Assembly (NCBI RefSeq): GCF_029543125.1
Contig: NZ_JARQWW010000003.1
Span: 620,001-684,000, forward strand
DNA length: 64,000 nt
Direction: 5' to 3'
Origin: Caulobacter segnis
GTDB lineage: Bacteria; Pseudomonadota; Alphaproteobacteria; Caulobacterales; Caulobacteraceae
Shown here: positions 46,817-55,817 of the stretch, piece by piece
How positions within the stretch are numbered: position 1 is the stretch's first letter
Layout: each line of letters starts with the position of its first letter
Notes under the pieces: model-generated
Told to the model about the DNA's origin: nothing
Databases searched by the model: none
What the model saw: the letters and a program-made list of their open reading frames with translations, nothing else
Made by a program: the position numbers and the translations under genes

Positions 46817-47539
46817 TTGCGCCGCACCGTGTTCGCCGCCGTCCTCACCTCCGCCCTCGCCCTCGGCGTCTCCGCCTGCGGCGAGCCCCAGGCCGACAAG
46901 GCGTTTGGCGAGAAGGTCCGGGCCTACCTGCTGGAGCATCCCGAGATTCTCATCGAGATGAGCCAGAAGCTGGAGCAGAAGCAGCAGGCCGCCGCCAATG
47001 AGCAGGTGAAAGGCGCCCTCGCCCAGCATCGCCAGGCGCTGGAGCGTGACCCGCGCGACTTCGTGGCCAATCCCAACGGCAAGATCACGGTGGTCGAGTT
47101 CTTCGATTACCGCTGCAGCTTCTGCAAGCTCGCCACCCCCGCCGTCGTCCAGCTGATCAAGGAGAACCCGGACGTCCGCTTCGTCTTCAAGGAGTTCGTG
47201 ATCTTCGGCGCCGCGTCCGAGACCGCCGCCCGCGCGGCGCTGGGCGCCAAGGCCCAGGGCAGGTATCTGGACGCCCACGGCCGCTTCATGGCCGAGAAGT
47301 CCTTGGACGCTGCTGGCGTCGACCGCCTGCTGAAGGAAGCCGGCGTCGATGTGGAGAAGGCCAAGCTCGACGGCCAGAACGCCGCCGTCACCCAGCAGCT
47401 CAAGGACGTCCACGACTTGGCCGTCGCCCTGGGCGTGGACGGCACCCCCGCTTTCTTCATCGGCGACACGGTCGTGCGCGGCGCGGACATCGAGGGCCTC
47501 AAGAAGGCCATCGCCGAAGCCAAGAAGACCGCCGGCTGA
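46817..47539 (+). CDS. DsbA/ScsC-like thiol-disulfide protein, probable lipoprotein
   Basis: A 240-residue periplasmic thioredoxin-fold protein. The N-terminus is a lipoprotein-like signal with lipobox VSAC (Cys21). A helical oligomerisation-type segment (about 28-75) precedes the DsbA-like domain. The redox motif is CSFC in EFFDYRCSFCKLATP, where DsbA-like proteins usually have CGYC or CPHC, and the cis-Pro loop is GVDGTPAFFIGD. The start is a TTG at 46817, preceded by AGGAGA, with no ATG nearby. It could be a disulfide isomerase or a cytochrome c maturation helper. It follows the BepA-like gene by 51 bp. Confidence 0.88.
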   Translation: MRRTVFAAVLTSALALGVSACGEPQADKAFGEKVRAYLLEHPEILIEMSQKLEQKQQAAANEQVKGALAQHRQALERDPRDFVANPNGKITVVEFFDYRCSFCKLATPAVVQLIKENPDVRFVFKEFVIFGAASETAARAALGAKAQGRYLDAHGRFMAEKSLDAAGVDRLLKEAGVDVEKAKLDGQNAAVTQQLKDVHDLAVALGVDGTPAFFIGDTVVRGADIEGLKKAIAEAKKTAG

Positions 47540-47613
47540 CCTGTCGGAACTTTAAGCTGCGGGATCAAGGTCGGCGGTGTATTCGCCGACCAACGTTCAA
47601 CACCGGATTCCGC

Positions 47614-48075
47614 ATGTTCAAGACCATCCTGTCCGCCGCCCTGGCCGCGCCGACGATCGCTCTCGCCACCCCGCCGCAGCAGGTCGCCCCGGAAACCGTC
47701 AAGGCGATCGAGGCCGTGGCCTACGACTATGTGGATGGCCAGTTGGAGGGTGATCCGGCCCGGGTCGCCCGCGCCCTGCATCCCGATCTCGCCAAGCGCA
47801 TGGTCAAGACCGCCGATCGCGACGAGACCCTGCCCCTGCGCCGGATGACCAAGGACGAGCTGGTCTCCCTCACCGCCGACGGTGCGCTGAAGACGCCGAA
47901 GGACCAGTGGGATCGTCAGGTGCGCGTGGTCGAGGTCGACGCCAACATCGCCATGGCCCGCGTCGAGACGCCCTGGTTCATCGACTACTTCCACCTCGGC
48001 CGCTTCGGCGACCGCTGGGTCATCGTCAACGCCCTGTGGCACATGAAGCCGCGCCAGGCGGCTCCCGCAAACTAG
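47614..48075 (+). CDS. Exported NTF2-like (lumazine-binding-type) protein
   Basis: A 153-residue protein with an N-terminal signal peptide (about residues 1-19, ending ALAT). The rest is a compact cone-shaped NTF2-like fold: AIEAVAYDYVDGQLEGDPARVARALHPDLAKR, a central variable part, then ANIAMARVETPWFIDYFHLGRFGDRWVIVNALWH. This matches the putative lumazine-binding family (Lumazine_bd_2), whose activity is not established. It is 74 bp downstream of the DsbA-like gene and convergent with thiG (11 bp between stops). Confidence 0.82.
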   Translation: MFKTILSAALAAPTIALATPPQQVAPETVKAIEAVAYDYVDGQLEGDPARVARALHPDLAKRMVKTADRDETLPLRRMTKDELVSLTADGALKTPKDQWDRQVRVVEVDANIAMARVETPWFIDYFHLGRFGDRWVIVNALWHMKPRQAAPAN

Positions 48076-48086
48076 ATCAGGCTGGC

Positions 48087-48881
48087 CTAGATCAACCCAG
48101 AGAGCGGCGAGGATGGGTCGGCGTACATGCGCTTGCCCATCCGGCCCGCCAGATAGGCGTCACGGCCGGCGATCACCGCGTGCTTCATGGCGTTGGCCAT
48201 GCGGATCGGGTCCTTGGCCTCTGCGATGGCGGTGTTCATCAGCACCGCGTCGCAACCCAGCTCCATGGCCACCACCGCGTCTGACGCCGTGCCGACGCCA
48301 GCATCCACCAGGACCGGCACCGCGCTCTGCTCGATGATCAGGCCCAGGTTCAGGACGTTCTGGATGCCCCGGCCCGAGCCGATCGGCGCCGCCGCCGGCA
48401 TGATCGCCGCCGCACCCGCGTCCTCCAGCTTCTTGGCGTAGACCGGGTCGTCCGAGCAGTAGACCATCACCTGGAAGCCGTCGCTGATCAGCAGCTTCAG
48501 CGCGCGCAGGGTCTCCTCCATGTCGGGCAGCAGGTGCGGCGTGTTCGACAGCACCTCCAGCTTCACCAGGTCCCAGCCCCCGGCCTCGCGCGCCAGACGC
48601 AGGGTCCGCACCGCATCCTCGCCCGTGAAGCACCCCGCCGTGTTCGGCAGATAGGTGAACTCGTCCGGCTTCACATAGTCGACCAGCATCGGCTGGTTTG
48701 GATCGGTCAGGTTCACCCGGCGCACCGCCACGGTGACGATCTCCGCCCCGGCCGCGCGCGCGGCGGCGGCGTTGGTGGGGTAGTCCTTGTACTTCCCCGT
48801 CCCGACGATCAGGCGCGAGTTGAAGGTGCGACCGGCGACGGTCCAGGTGTCGGCTTGGGCGGCGGGGGTATGAGCGTTCAT
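48087..48881 (-). CDS. thiG: Thiazole synthase
   Basis: A 264-residue TIM-barrel enzyme that forms the thiazole phosphate ring of thiamine from 1-deoxy-xylulose 5-phosphate, dehydroglycine and sulfur carried by ThiS thiocarboxylate. [12 protein letters not shown] at the N-terminus, [36 protein letters not shown] and [33 protein letters not shown] are the family signatures, including the Schiff-base lysine in KLEVL. The 21-residue N-terminal extension is not conserved. No TPP riboswitch is apparent upstream. The carrier gene thiS lies about 3.7 kb away. Confidence 0.95.
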   Translation of the reverse strand: MNAHTPAAQADTWTVAGRTFNSRLIVGTGKYKDYPTNAAAARAAGAEIVTVAVRRVNLTDPNQPMLVDYVKPDEFTYLPNTAGCFTGEDAVRTLRLAREAGGWDLVKLEVLSNTPHLLPDMEETLRALKLLISDGFQVMVYCSDDPVYAKKLEDAGAAAIMPAAAPIGSGRGIQNVLNLGLIIEQSAVPVLVDAGVGTASDAVVAMELGCDAVLMNTAIAEAKDPIRMANAMKHAVIAGRDAYLAGRMGKRMYADPSSPLSGLI

Positions 48882-49018
48882 GACCCGGGTTCTACTCCCC
48901 CTGCCGGGCAGAACAACCGCTCAGATCAAAGGAATCCAGCAATACGTCCGCATCGACTCGACCTCGGGCGGGATATGGGCTCGGTTGCGTCTTGATAGAA
49001 AAGACACTGGGGGGAAAC

Positions 49019-51391
49019 ATGCGCTTCATCACCTCGACGGCCCTGGCCGCCGTTCTCGCCGCCGCTGCGAGCCAAGCCTCGGCCGAGGTCTCCAGCGCCG
49101 TGCGGCAGGAAAGCCAGTCCCTCGCCGGCCTTTCACAGCCCGCTGAGTTGATCGTCGACCGCTGGGGCATCCCCCACATCTACGCCGCCAACACCCGCGA
49201 CGCCTTCTTCATGCAAGGCTGGAACGCCGCCCGCGACCGGCTCTGGCAGATCGATCTGTGGCGCAAGCGGGGTCTCGGCCGCCTGTCGGCCAGCTTCGGC
49301 CCCGCCTATGTGGAGCAGGACCGCGCCGCGCGCCTGTTCCTCTATCGCGGCGACATGGCCGCCGAATGGGCCGCCTACGGACCGGACGCCAGGACGGCTG
49401 TCGAAGCCTTCGCCGCCGGGATCAACGCCTATGTGGCCGAGGTGAAGGCGGGCACGAAACCCCTGCCGATCGAGTTCAGCCTCACCGCCAGCCAGCCGGA
49501 GACCTGGTCGCCGGAAGACGTCCTGCGCATCCGCAGCCACGCCCTGGTCTCCAACGCCGTGCAGGAACTGGCCCGCGCCCGCACCCTCTGCGCCGGCGGC
49601 GACAAGGCCGAGCGCATGCGCCGTCGGTTGGAGCCCGCGCACGAACTGATCCGTCCCGAGGGCCTCGATCCCTGCGACGTCCCCGCCGACGTGCTCAAAG
49701 ACTATCTGCTGGGCACGGCCACGGTCAGCTTCGACCCCATGAAGACCAAGGTCGCCGCCGCGCCGCTGGACTTCGCCGAGACCGCCGACCGCATCACCGC
49801 CGAAGGCTCCAACAACTGGGTGATCTCGGGCGCGCGGACGCAAAGCGGCCGCCCGATCCTGGCCAACGACCCGCACCGCGCCGTGGGCGCCCCGTCCCTG
49901 CGCTACATCGCCCATGTGGAGTCGCCGGGCCTGTCGCTGATCGGCTCTGGCGAGCCGTCCGCCCCGGGCATCTCCTTCGGCCACAATGGCAAGGCGGCCT
50001 TCGGCCTGACCATCTTCGCCATCGACCAGGAAGACCTTTACGCCTACCAGACCGACGGCGACCGCTATCGCTACAAGCACGGCTGGGAGCCCATGAAGGT
50101 GGTCCGCGAGACCATTGAGGTGAAGGGCCAAGGCCCGCGCGAGGTCGAGCTGCGCTTCACCCGCCACGGCCCCCTGCTCCACGCCGACGCGGCCAAGAAG
50201 CGCGCCTTCGCCCTGCGCACCGTCTGGAATGAGCCCGGCATGTCCGGCTACTTCGCCTCCTCCTGGCTTTGGGGCGCCAAGGGCTGGGACGATTTCGAGA
50301 AGGCCAGCCACCGCTGGGGCGCGCCCTCACTCAACCTGATCTACGCCGACACCGGCGGCACGACCGGCTGGGCCGCTTCGGGCCTGACACCGGTCCGCTC
50401 CAACTGGGACGGCCTGCTGCCCGTGCCCGGCGACGGCCGCTACGAGTGGGCGGGCTTCCAGCCGGCTGGCGCCCTGCCCTCGATCAAGGATCCCAAGGCC
50501 GGCTTCTTCGCCACCGCCAACGAGATGAACATCCCGGCCGACTATCCGAACGAGGAACGCCGCCTCGCCTTCGAATACGGCGACCGCTCGCGCATCGACC
50601 GGATCACCGAGGTGCTGTCCGCCAAGTCGAAGAGCACCCTGGCCGACTCCATGGCGCTGCAGGGCGACAGCATCAGCGTCAATTGCCGCCGTCTGATCGG
50701 CCTGCTCGCCGGCCTCTCCTCGCCCGACGCGCGTGTGCAGCAGGCCATCGACCTGATGCGCGGCTGGAACGCCGACATGGCGGTGGACAGCGTCCCCGCC
50801 GCCATCGCCGAGGTCTGGGCGGTCAAGCACATGGCGCCCGCCCTGATCCAGGCCCTTGCGCCCGAGGCCAGGGCCGCCATGGGCATCCCCACCCAGCACG
50901 CCATCCTCTCCACCCTGGAGGAGATGCCGGCCGCCGAGCGCGCGCCGATCCTGCTGGGCAGCCTGCCGGCCGCGCTGGACGAACTGACCGCTCGTCTGGG
51001 CCCGGACATGACCACCTGGCGCTGGGGCCGCCTGCATGTGGCCCGCTTCGAGCCCGCCGTCGCCGTCCTGGCGGACGCCCAGACGGCGGAACAGATGAGT
51101 GTCGGTCCGCTGCAGGTGCCGGGTTCAGGCTCCACCCCGCACGCCGCCGGCTATCGCTTCAGTGATTTCCGCCTGACCGCTGGTGCCACGGTGCGCCTGG
51201 TGATCGACGTGGGCGGCTGGGACAATTCCATGGCCGTCAATTCGCCCGGCCAGTCCGCAGACCCGCTCAGCCCCCACTACCGCGACCTGTTCCCCATATG
51301 GGCGGCCGGCGACTACGTCCCGCTGCGCTACAGCCGCGAGGCCGTGGAGCGGGACGCCGAGACGGTGATCAGGCTGACTCCGGCGAACTAG
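49019..51391 (+). CDS. Penicillin acylase family N-terminal nucleophile hydrolase
   Basis: A 790-residue periplasmic precursor. The signal peptide (residues 1-22, ending ASA) is followed by the alpha chain, with VDRWGIPHIYAANTRDAFFMQGWNAARDRLWQIDLWRKRGLGRL, a spacer, and the beta chain whose N-terminal catalytic Ser lies in AEGSNNWVISGARTQSGRPILANDPH. Autoproteolysis before that Ser would create the active heterodimer. Substrates in the family include beta-lactams and acyl-homoserine lactones (quorum quenching); selectivity cannot be inferred. The ATG at 49019 is preceded by GGGGGG. It lies between thiG and thiS. Confidence 0.92.
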   Translation: MRFITSTALAAVLAAAASQASAEVSSAVRQESQSLAGLSQPAELIVDRWGIPHIYAANTRDAFFMQGWNAARDRLWQIDLWRKRGLGRLSASFGPAYVEQDRAARLFLYRGDMAAEWAAYGPDARTAVEAFAAGINAYVAEVKAGTKPLPIEFSLTASQPETWSPEDVLRIRSHALVSNAVQELARARTLCAGGDKAERMRRRLEPAHELIRPEGLDPCDVPADVLKDYLLGTATVSFDPMKTKVAAAPLDFAETADRITAEGSNNWVISGARTQSGRPILANDPHRAVGAPSLRYIAHVESPGLSLIGSGEPSAPGISFGHNGKAAFGLTIFAIDQEDLYAYQTDGDRYRYKHGWEPMKVVRETIEVKGQGPREVELRFTRHGPLLHADAAKKRAFALRTVWNEPGMSGYFASSWLWGAKGWDDFEKASHRWGAPSLNLIYADTGGTTGWAASGLTPVRSNWDGLLPVPGDGRYEWAGFQPAGALPSIKDPKAGFFATANEMNIPADYPNEERRLAFEYGDRSRIDRITEVLSAKSKSTLADSMALQGDSISVNCRRLIGLLAGLSSPDARVQQAIDLMRGWNADMAVDSVPAAIAEVWAVKHMAPALIQALAPEARAAMGIPTQHAILSTLEEMPAAERAPILLGSLPAALDELTARLGPDMTTWRWGRLHVARFEPAVAVLADAQTAEQMSVGPLQVPGSGSTPHAAGYRFSDFRLTAGATVRLVIDVGGWDNSMAVNSPGQSADPLSPHYRDLFPIWAAGDYVPLRYSREAVERDAETVIRLTPAN

Positions 51392-51795
51392 CCCTCTTCG
51401 CCGTCCTCGTCGCCGATGGCGGCGGTGACCAGTTCGCGCCACACGGGATCGCTGTCGTCCACCAGATCGACATCCTCCAGCAGCGCGACCGCGCCGCCGC
51501 CGTCGGGCATGACCAGGCCGAGAACCTCCATGGTCTCGCCCTCCTCGGTCTCGTGCGCCTCGGCCTGGACGGCCACGGCCGCCTCCTCGCCGTCATCGCT
51601 CCACCAGATCACCGGTTGCGGCAGGGCCATATCGATGGGCCGGCCGTTCTCGGTGTCGTCCAAGGCGAAAATGGCCCGCTTGGCCTGCACGTCCTCCAAG
51701 GTCGCCACAGCGCCTGTGAACGGCTTCAGCCGGCTCCAGTCCTCGACGTCATAGCCGCCCTCTTCGAACAGGGGCTCTTCGGCGTCGTCGATCAT
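51388..51795 (-). CDS. Acidic protein of unknown function
   Basis: A 135-residue, strongly acidic (Asp/Glu-rich) soluble protein with no signal peptide, no membrane helix and no cysteine. The middle part (VIWWSDDGEEAAVAVQAEA) and the end (LLEDVDLVDDSDPVWRELVTAAIGDEDGEEG) do not match a family I recognise. The ATG at 51795 has GGAG seven bases upstream; the ATG two codons earlier is too close to it. The 3' end overlaps the penicillin acylase gene by 4 bp. The coding status is supported by start context and by position only. Confidence 0.65.
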   Translation of the reverse strand: MIDDAEEPLFEEGGYDVEDWSRLKPFTGAVATLEDVQAKRAIFALDDTENGRPIDMALPQPVIWWSDDGEEAAVAVQAEAHETEEGETMEVLGLVMPDGGGAVALLEDVDLVDDSDPVWRELVTAAIGDEDGEEG

Positions 51796-51932
51796 TGTCA
51801 TGCTCCGGAGGTTCAGGGGCGACGACCTAAACTCCTGGCGGCCGCCGTCCAGAAAAATCTCATGCGTCCTGTCGGTCCGAGGCGCGCCGAGACGTCCTTG
51901 GGACATCGAAACAGCCCGCAAGGAGCCCTCCG

Positions 51933-52352
51933 ATGCCCGATTCAGCGCAAGGCCAGACTCTCGAACCCGTCGAAGTGAAGGGCGGCGTCGTCGCCTACCT
52001 CTGCGTGGACGGCGCGGCCAAGGCCGCCGCCTTCTATGAAAAGGCCTTCGGCGCCGTGATCGCCGCCCAGTATCCGCCGGACGAGAATGGCAAGACCATG
52101 CATATCCATATGTACATGAATGGAAGTTCGGTGATGCTGTCCGACGCCTATCCCGAGCACGGCCATCCTTATGTCCCGATGCAGGGCCTCACCCTGATGC
52201 TGCCTGTCACCGACATCGCAACCTGGTTCAAACGCGCCGTCGACGCCGGGGCGGAGGCGAAGCTCGAGCCCCAGGTCATGTTCTGGGGCGACACCTATGG
52301 CGAGTTGAAGGACCCGTTTGGCGTGACCTGGGCCATGAACCAGGCGGCGTAG
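51933..52352 (+). CDS. VOC (glyoxalase/bleomycin-resistance) superfamily protein, PhnB-like
   Basis: A 139-residue single-domain VOC protein. VVAYLCVDGAAKAAAFYEKAFGA opens the fold. MHIHMYMNGSSVMLSDAYPEHG follows, and the C-terminal DTYGELKDPFGVTWAMNQ is the usual metal-edge motif (Y-G-x-x-x-D-P-F-G-x-x-W). Many PhnB-type proteins are enzymatically uncharacterised. The ATG at 51933 has AAGGAG about 9 bases upstream. It is divergent from the acidic hypothetical gene, with 137 bp between starts. Confidence 0.9.
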   Translation: MPDSAQGQTLEPVEVKGGVVAYLCVDGAAKAAAFYEKAFGAVIAAQYPPDENGKTMHIHMYMNGSSVMLSDAYPEHGHPYVPMQGLTLMLPVTDIATWFKRAVDAGAEAKLEPQVMFWGDTYGELKDPFGVTWAMNQAA

Positions 52353-52414
52353 AACCTTTTCTCCTGCCCCGTAGGCGTACGGGGGCGCTCTACCGGCGCT
52401 AACCCTATAAAACT

Positions 52415-52503
52415 CCGCTCACCCCGGCGAAGGCCGGGGTCCAGGTGAAGCCCTGCTGACGCTCTGGATGAATCTGGATCCCGGCCTTCGCCGGGATGAG
52501 CGG
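52415..52503. repeat. Long inverted repeat, REP-like GGCGAAGGCC element
   Basis: Two 30 bp arms, 52415-52444 and 52474-52503, are reverse complements except for two positions and are separated by 29 bp. Each arm is itself a hairpin around CCGGCGAAGGCCGG. The TCATCCCGGCGAAGGCCGGGATCCAG unit is a widely distributed intergenic repeat in alphaproteobacteria. It lies between the VOC gene and the convergent thiS gene and could act as a transcription-termination or mRNA-stabilising structure for both. Confidence 0.85.
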
Positions 52504-52558
52504 TTGAGGGTCAAGCCAGTTCTGCGCCCTCCCCGGCAGGCGGGCAGGAGAAGAAACC

Positions 52559-52759
52559 TCACCCGCCCCCGATGAAATGCACGATCTCGATCCGATCTCC
52601 GTCCATCAGGGGCGTATCGGCATAGGTCGATCGGGGCACGATCTCCAGATTGCGCTCCACGGCGACCTTGCGCACGTCCAGACCCAGCGAAACCACGAGG
52701 GACGCTACGTCACCCACGCCCTCCACCGCACGCTGTTCGCCATTGATCATCAACTGCAT
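52559..52759 (-). CDS. thiS: Sulfur carrier protein ThiS
   Basis: A 66-residue ubiquitin-like carrier ending in IVHFIGGG; the terminal Gly-Gly is adenylated by ThiF or MoeB and converted to the thiocarboxylate that donates sulfur to ThiG. The opening [14 protein letters not shown], the central [20 protein letters not shown] and MDGDRIEIV match the family. The ATG at 52759 has GAGG six bases upstream; a second ATG at 52750 is possible. It is divergent from aroQ. It is separated from thiG by about 3.7 kb and three unrelated genes, although the two products act as one complex. Confidence 0.93.
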   Translation of the reverse strand: MQLMINGEQRAVEGVGDVASLVVSLGLDVRKVAVERNLEIVPRSTYADTPLMDGDRIEIVHFIGGG

Positions 52760-52839
52760 GGTTCGCCTCGTTTGAGCCGCAAAGCTTGTGACCCCGTCTT
52801 TCGGGGGATACAAGACGGCGGAATCGACCGCGGGGCCGA

Positions 52840-53283
52840 ATGTCCAAACCGATCTATGTGCTGAGCGGGCCCAATCTCAACCTGCTGGGCCAGCGCGAGC
52901 CGGAGATTTATGGGAAAGACACCCTGGACGACGTGCGCGCGCGCTGCGAAGCCGCCGCCGGAGCCAAGGGGCTGAGCGTCGTTTTCCGTCAAACCAACCA
53001 TGAAGGCGAACTGATCGACTGGGTCCAGGAAGCCCGCACCCAGGGCAGCGCCCTGGTGCTGAACCCGGCCGGTTATGGTCACACTTCCGTGGCCCTCCTC
53101 GACGCGCTCAAGACTTTGGCTATACCCATTGTCGAGTGCCATCTCTCCAATCCGGCGGCGCGAGAGGATTTTCGCCGTCACACCTACGTTTCGCTCGCGG
53201 CGACGGGAGTCGTTTCCGGCTTCGGCGCGGCGAGTTATGAACTGGCTATAGCGGCCGCGGCCGGCCTCGTCGGCGCCGCCTGA
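52840..53283 (+). CDS. aroQ: 3-dehydroquinate dehydratase, type II
   Basis: A 147-residue type II dehydroquinase of the shikimate pathway. [16 protein letters not shown] contains the catalytic Tyr on the lid loop, then [29 protein letters not shown], and [20 protein letters not shown] with the catalytic His and Arg. It works as a dodecamer in the cytoplasm. It starts the co-directional aroQ-accB-accC-aat run, an order seen in other alphaproteobacteria. Confidence 0.96.
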   Translation: MSKPIYVLSGPNLNLLGQREPEIYGKDTLDDVRARCEAAAGAKGLSVVFRQTNHEGELIDWVQEARTQGSALVLNPAGYGHTSVALLDALKTLAIPIVECHLSNPAAREDFRRHTYVSLAATGVVSGFGAASYELAIAAAAGLVGAA

Positions 53284-53318
53284 CCCGCACGGCCAACAGA
53301 ACAAGGTCTAATCTCCAA

Positions 53319-53816
53319 ATGTCCACGCCCAAGGCCCCAGCGGATTCCATCGACGCGCGTCTGGTGCGCAAACTGGCCGACATCCTGTCCGACACCGGCC
53401 TGACCGAGATCGAAGTCGAACAGGGCGAACTGCGCATCCGCGTCGCCCGCGAGGTGACCGCCGTCGCCGCCGCTCCGGTCGCCTACGCCGCCGCGCCGGC
53501 CCCGGCGGCCGCGCCTGCGCCCGCCGCCGCCCCGGCTCCGGCCGCGGCCCCGGCCGCTGAAGCTGCTCCGGCCGCCGCCCGCGGCGACGCCGTGAAGTCG
53601 CCCATGGTCGGCACCGCCTACCTGGCCCCGCAGCCGGGCGCCGACAACTTCATCAAGGTCGGCGACAAGGTCACCGCCGGTCAGACCCTGCTGATCGTCG
53701 AAGCCATGAAGACCATGAACCCGATCCCGGCCCCCAAGGGTGGCGTGGTGGTCGAGATCCTGGTGGGCGACGCCCAGCCCGTCGAGTTCGGCGAGCCGCT
53801 CGTCGTCATCGAGTAG
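53319..53816 (+). CDS. accB: Biotin carboxyl carrier protein of acetyl-CoA carboxylase
   Basis: A 165-residue BCCP. The N-terminal helix [34 protein letters not shown] is followed by a long Ala/Pro linker (about 50-85), then the biotinyl domain with [16 protein letters not shown] and the biotin site EAMKTMNPI, whose central Lys is biotinylated. It carries CO2 from AccC to AccAD in fatty acid synthesis. It is five bases upstream of accC, so the pair is one operon. Confidence 0.97.
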   Translation: MSTPKAPADSIDARLVRKLADILSDTGLTEIEVEQGELRIRVAREVTAVAAAPVAYAAAPAPAAAPAPAAAPAPAAAPAAEAAPAAARGDAVKSPMVGTAYLAPQPGADNFIKVGDKVTAGQTLLIVEAMKTMNPIPAPKGGVVVEILVGDAQPVEFGEPLVVIE

Positions 53817-53821
53817 CGGTC

Positions 53822-55165
53822 ATGTTCGACAAGATCCTTATCGCGAACCGCGGCGAGATCGCCCTGCGGGTTCACCGCGCCTGCAAGGAGATGGGCATCG
53901 CCACCGTGGCGGTCCACTCCGAGGCCGACCGCAACTCCATGTGGGTGCGTCTGGCGGATGAAAGCGTCTGCATCGGCCCCGCTCCGGCGGCCAAGAGCTA
54001 CCTGAACATCCCGTCGATCATCGCCGCCGCCGAGATCACCGGCGCTCAGGCGATCCACCCCGGCTACGGCTTCCTGTCGGAAAACGCCCGTTTCGCCGAG
54101 ATCGTCGGCGCTCACGGCTTCACCTTCATCGGCCCGAAGCCGGAGCACATCCGGGTCATGGGCGACAAGATCACCGCCAAGCAGACGGTGAAGGACGCCG
54201 GCATCCCGGTCGTTCCGGGCTCCGACGGCGGCGTCGCCACTGTTGAAGAGGCCCTGGCGGCTGCCGAGCACATCGGCTTCCCCGTGCTGATCAAGGCCGC
54301 CTCAGGCGGCGGCGGTCGCGGCATGAAGGTCGCCCTGGACCGCGATTCCCTGGGCGAAGCTGTCGCCACCGCCCAGGCCGAGGCCGCCGCGGCCTTCGGC
54401 GACGGCACGGTCTATATGGAGCGATACCTCCAGAAGCCGCGCCACATCGAGCTTCAGGTCATCGCCGACGCTCACGGCAACGTGGTTCATTTGGGCGAAC
54501 GCGACTGCTCCCTGCAGCGCCGCCACCAGAAGGTCCTGGAAGAAGCCCCGTCCCCGGTCATCGACAGCGCCGCCCGCGCCAAGATCGGCAAGGTGGTGGT
54601 CGATGCCGTCCGCGCCATCGGCTACCTCGGCGTCGGCACCATCGAGTTCCTGTACGAGGACGGCGAGTTCTTCTTCATCGAGATGAACACCCGCCTGCAG
54701 GTGGAGCACCCGGTCACCGAAGCCATCACCGGCATCGACCTGGTGCGCGAACAGATCCGCATCGCGGCCGGCCTGCCCCTGTCCTTCACCCAGGAAGACG
54801 TCGTGTTCGAAGGCCACGCCATCGAATGCCGCATCAACGCCGAGAACGCGCGGACCTTCACCCCGTCTCCGGGCGTGGTGACGGACTTCCATGCCCCCGG
54901 CGGCCTGGGCGTGCGTCTGGATAGCGCCATCTACGCCGGCTATTCGATCCCGCCGTATTACGACAGTCTGATCGGCAAGCTGATCGTCCACGGCCGCGAC
55001 CGCGCCGAGTGCATCGCCCGTCTGAAGCGCTGCCTGGGCGAAATGGTCGTGGGCGGCGTCGAAACCACGACCCCGCTGTTCCAGGACCTGTTGAACCAGC
55101 AGGACATCCTTGACGGCGACTACAACATCCACTGGCTGGAAAACTGGATCAAAGCGCAGGGCTGA
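53822..55165 (+). CDS. accC: Biotin carboxylase subunit of acetyl-CoA carboxylase
   Basis: A 447-residue ATP-grasp enzyme that carboxylates BCCP biotin. [23 protein letters not shown] opens the biotin-carboxylase N domain. [17 protein letters not shown], the ATP-grasp glycine loop [70 protein letters not shown] with metal-binding Glu and Asn, and the C-terminal domain follow. Length and motif order are standard. It is coupled to accB upstream and aat downstream (1 bp gap). Confidence 0.98.
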   Translation: MFDKILIANRGEIALRVHRACKEMGIATVAVHSEADRNSMWVRLADESVCIGPAPAAKSYLNIPSIIAAAEITGAQAIHPGYGFLSENARFAEIVGAHGFTFIGPKPEHIRVMGDKITAKQTVKDAGIPVVPGSDGGVATVEEALAAAEHIGFPVLIKAASGGGGRGMKVALDRDSLGEAVATAQAEAAAAFGDGTVYMERYLQKPRHIELQVIADAHGNVVHLGERDCSLQRRHQKVLEEAPSPVIDSAARAKIGKVVVDAVRAIGYLGVGTIEFLYEDGEFFFIEMNTRLQVEHPVTEAITGIDLVREQIRIAAGLPLSFTQEDVVFEGHAIECRINAENARTFTPSPGVVTDFHAPGGLGVRLDSAIYAGYSIPPYYDSLIGKLIVHGRDRAECIARLKRCLGEMVVGGVETTTPLFQDLLNQQDILDGDYNIHWLENWIKAQG

Positions 55166-55166
55166 C

Positions 55167-55817
55167 GTGGACGCGTTCACGGTCGAGGACCTGATCGACT
55201 GTTATCGTCGGGGCGTCTTCCCCATGGCGGACGCCCGCGACGATGACCGGGTCTTCCTGATTGATCCCGAGCGCCGGGGCGTGCTGCCGTTCGAACGGTT
55301 CCACGTCCCGCGCCGCCTCGCCCGCACCCTGCGGAGCGAACCCTTCACCATCCGCATCGACACCGCCTTCGACGCCGTGGTCGAGGCCTGCGCCGAGGCG
55401 CGACCCGACCGGCCGGAGACCTGGATCAATCACCCGATCCAGATGATGTACCGCGAACTCTATCTCCTCGGCCTCGCTCACAGCGTCGAATGCTGGCGGG
55501 ACGGCGAGCTGGTCGGCGGCCTCTACGGCGTGTCCCTGGGCGGGGCCTTCTTCGGCGAAAGCATGTTCAGCCGCGCCACGGACGCCAGCAAGGTGGCCTT
55601 GGTCCACCTCGTCGCACGCCTGATCGCCGGCGGCTTCGTGCTGCTGGACACACAGTTCCTCACCGACCACCTGGCGCGGTTTGGGACGATGGAGATTCCT
55701 CGCGACAAATACCGCCGGCGGCTCGAAGCCGCCCTGGCGATGGACGCCGACTTCTACCGCTTCCCGGCGGGCGCCGGCGCGGCCGAGGCCTTGCAGGCGA
55801 TCAGCCAGGCGTCATAG
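55167..55817 (+). CDS. aat: Leucyl/phenylalanyl-tRNA--protein transferase
   Basis: A 216-residue N-degron enzyme that adds Leu or Phe to N-terminal Arg or Lys, marking proteins for ClpS-Clp[89 protein letters not shown] and [15 protein letters not shown] are the family blocks. The start is a GTG at 55167, one base after the accC stop. The last 64 bp overlap the 3' end of the convergent DUF2155 gene. Confidence 0.95.
   Translation: MDAFTVEDLIDCYRRGVFPMADARDDDRVFLIDPERRGVLPFERFHVPRRLARTLRSEPFTIRIDTAFDAVVEACAEARPDRPETWINHPIQMMYRELYLLGLAHSVECWRDGELVGGLYGVSLGGAFFGESMFSRATDASKVALVHLVARLIAGGFVLLDTQFLTDHLARFGTMEIPRDKYRRRLEAALAMDADFYRFPAGAGAAEALQAISQAS

Noticed and set aside
48882..49018. Search for a TPP riboswitch upstream of thiG
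   Set aside because: None of the conserved CUGAGA and ACCUGA-type thi-box segments is present in the region.
52096..52117. A second ATCCATATGTACAT inside the VOC gene, matching half of the palindrome at 31844
   Set aside because: It encodes His-Met-Tyr-Met in a conserved part of the protein and is not palindromic there, so coincidence is the simplest reading.
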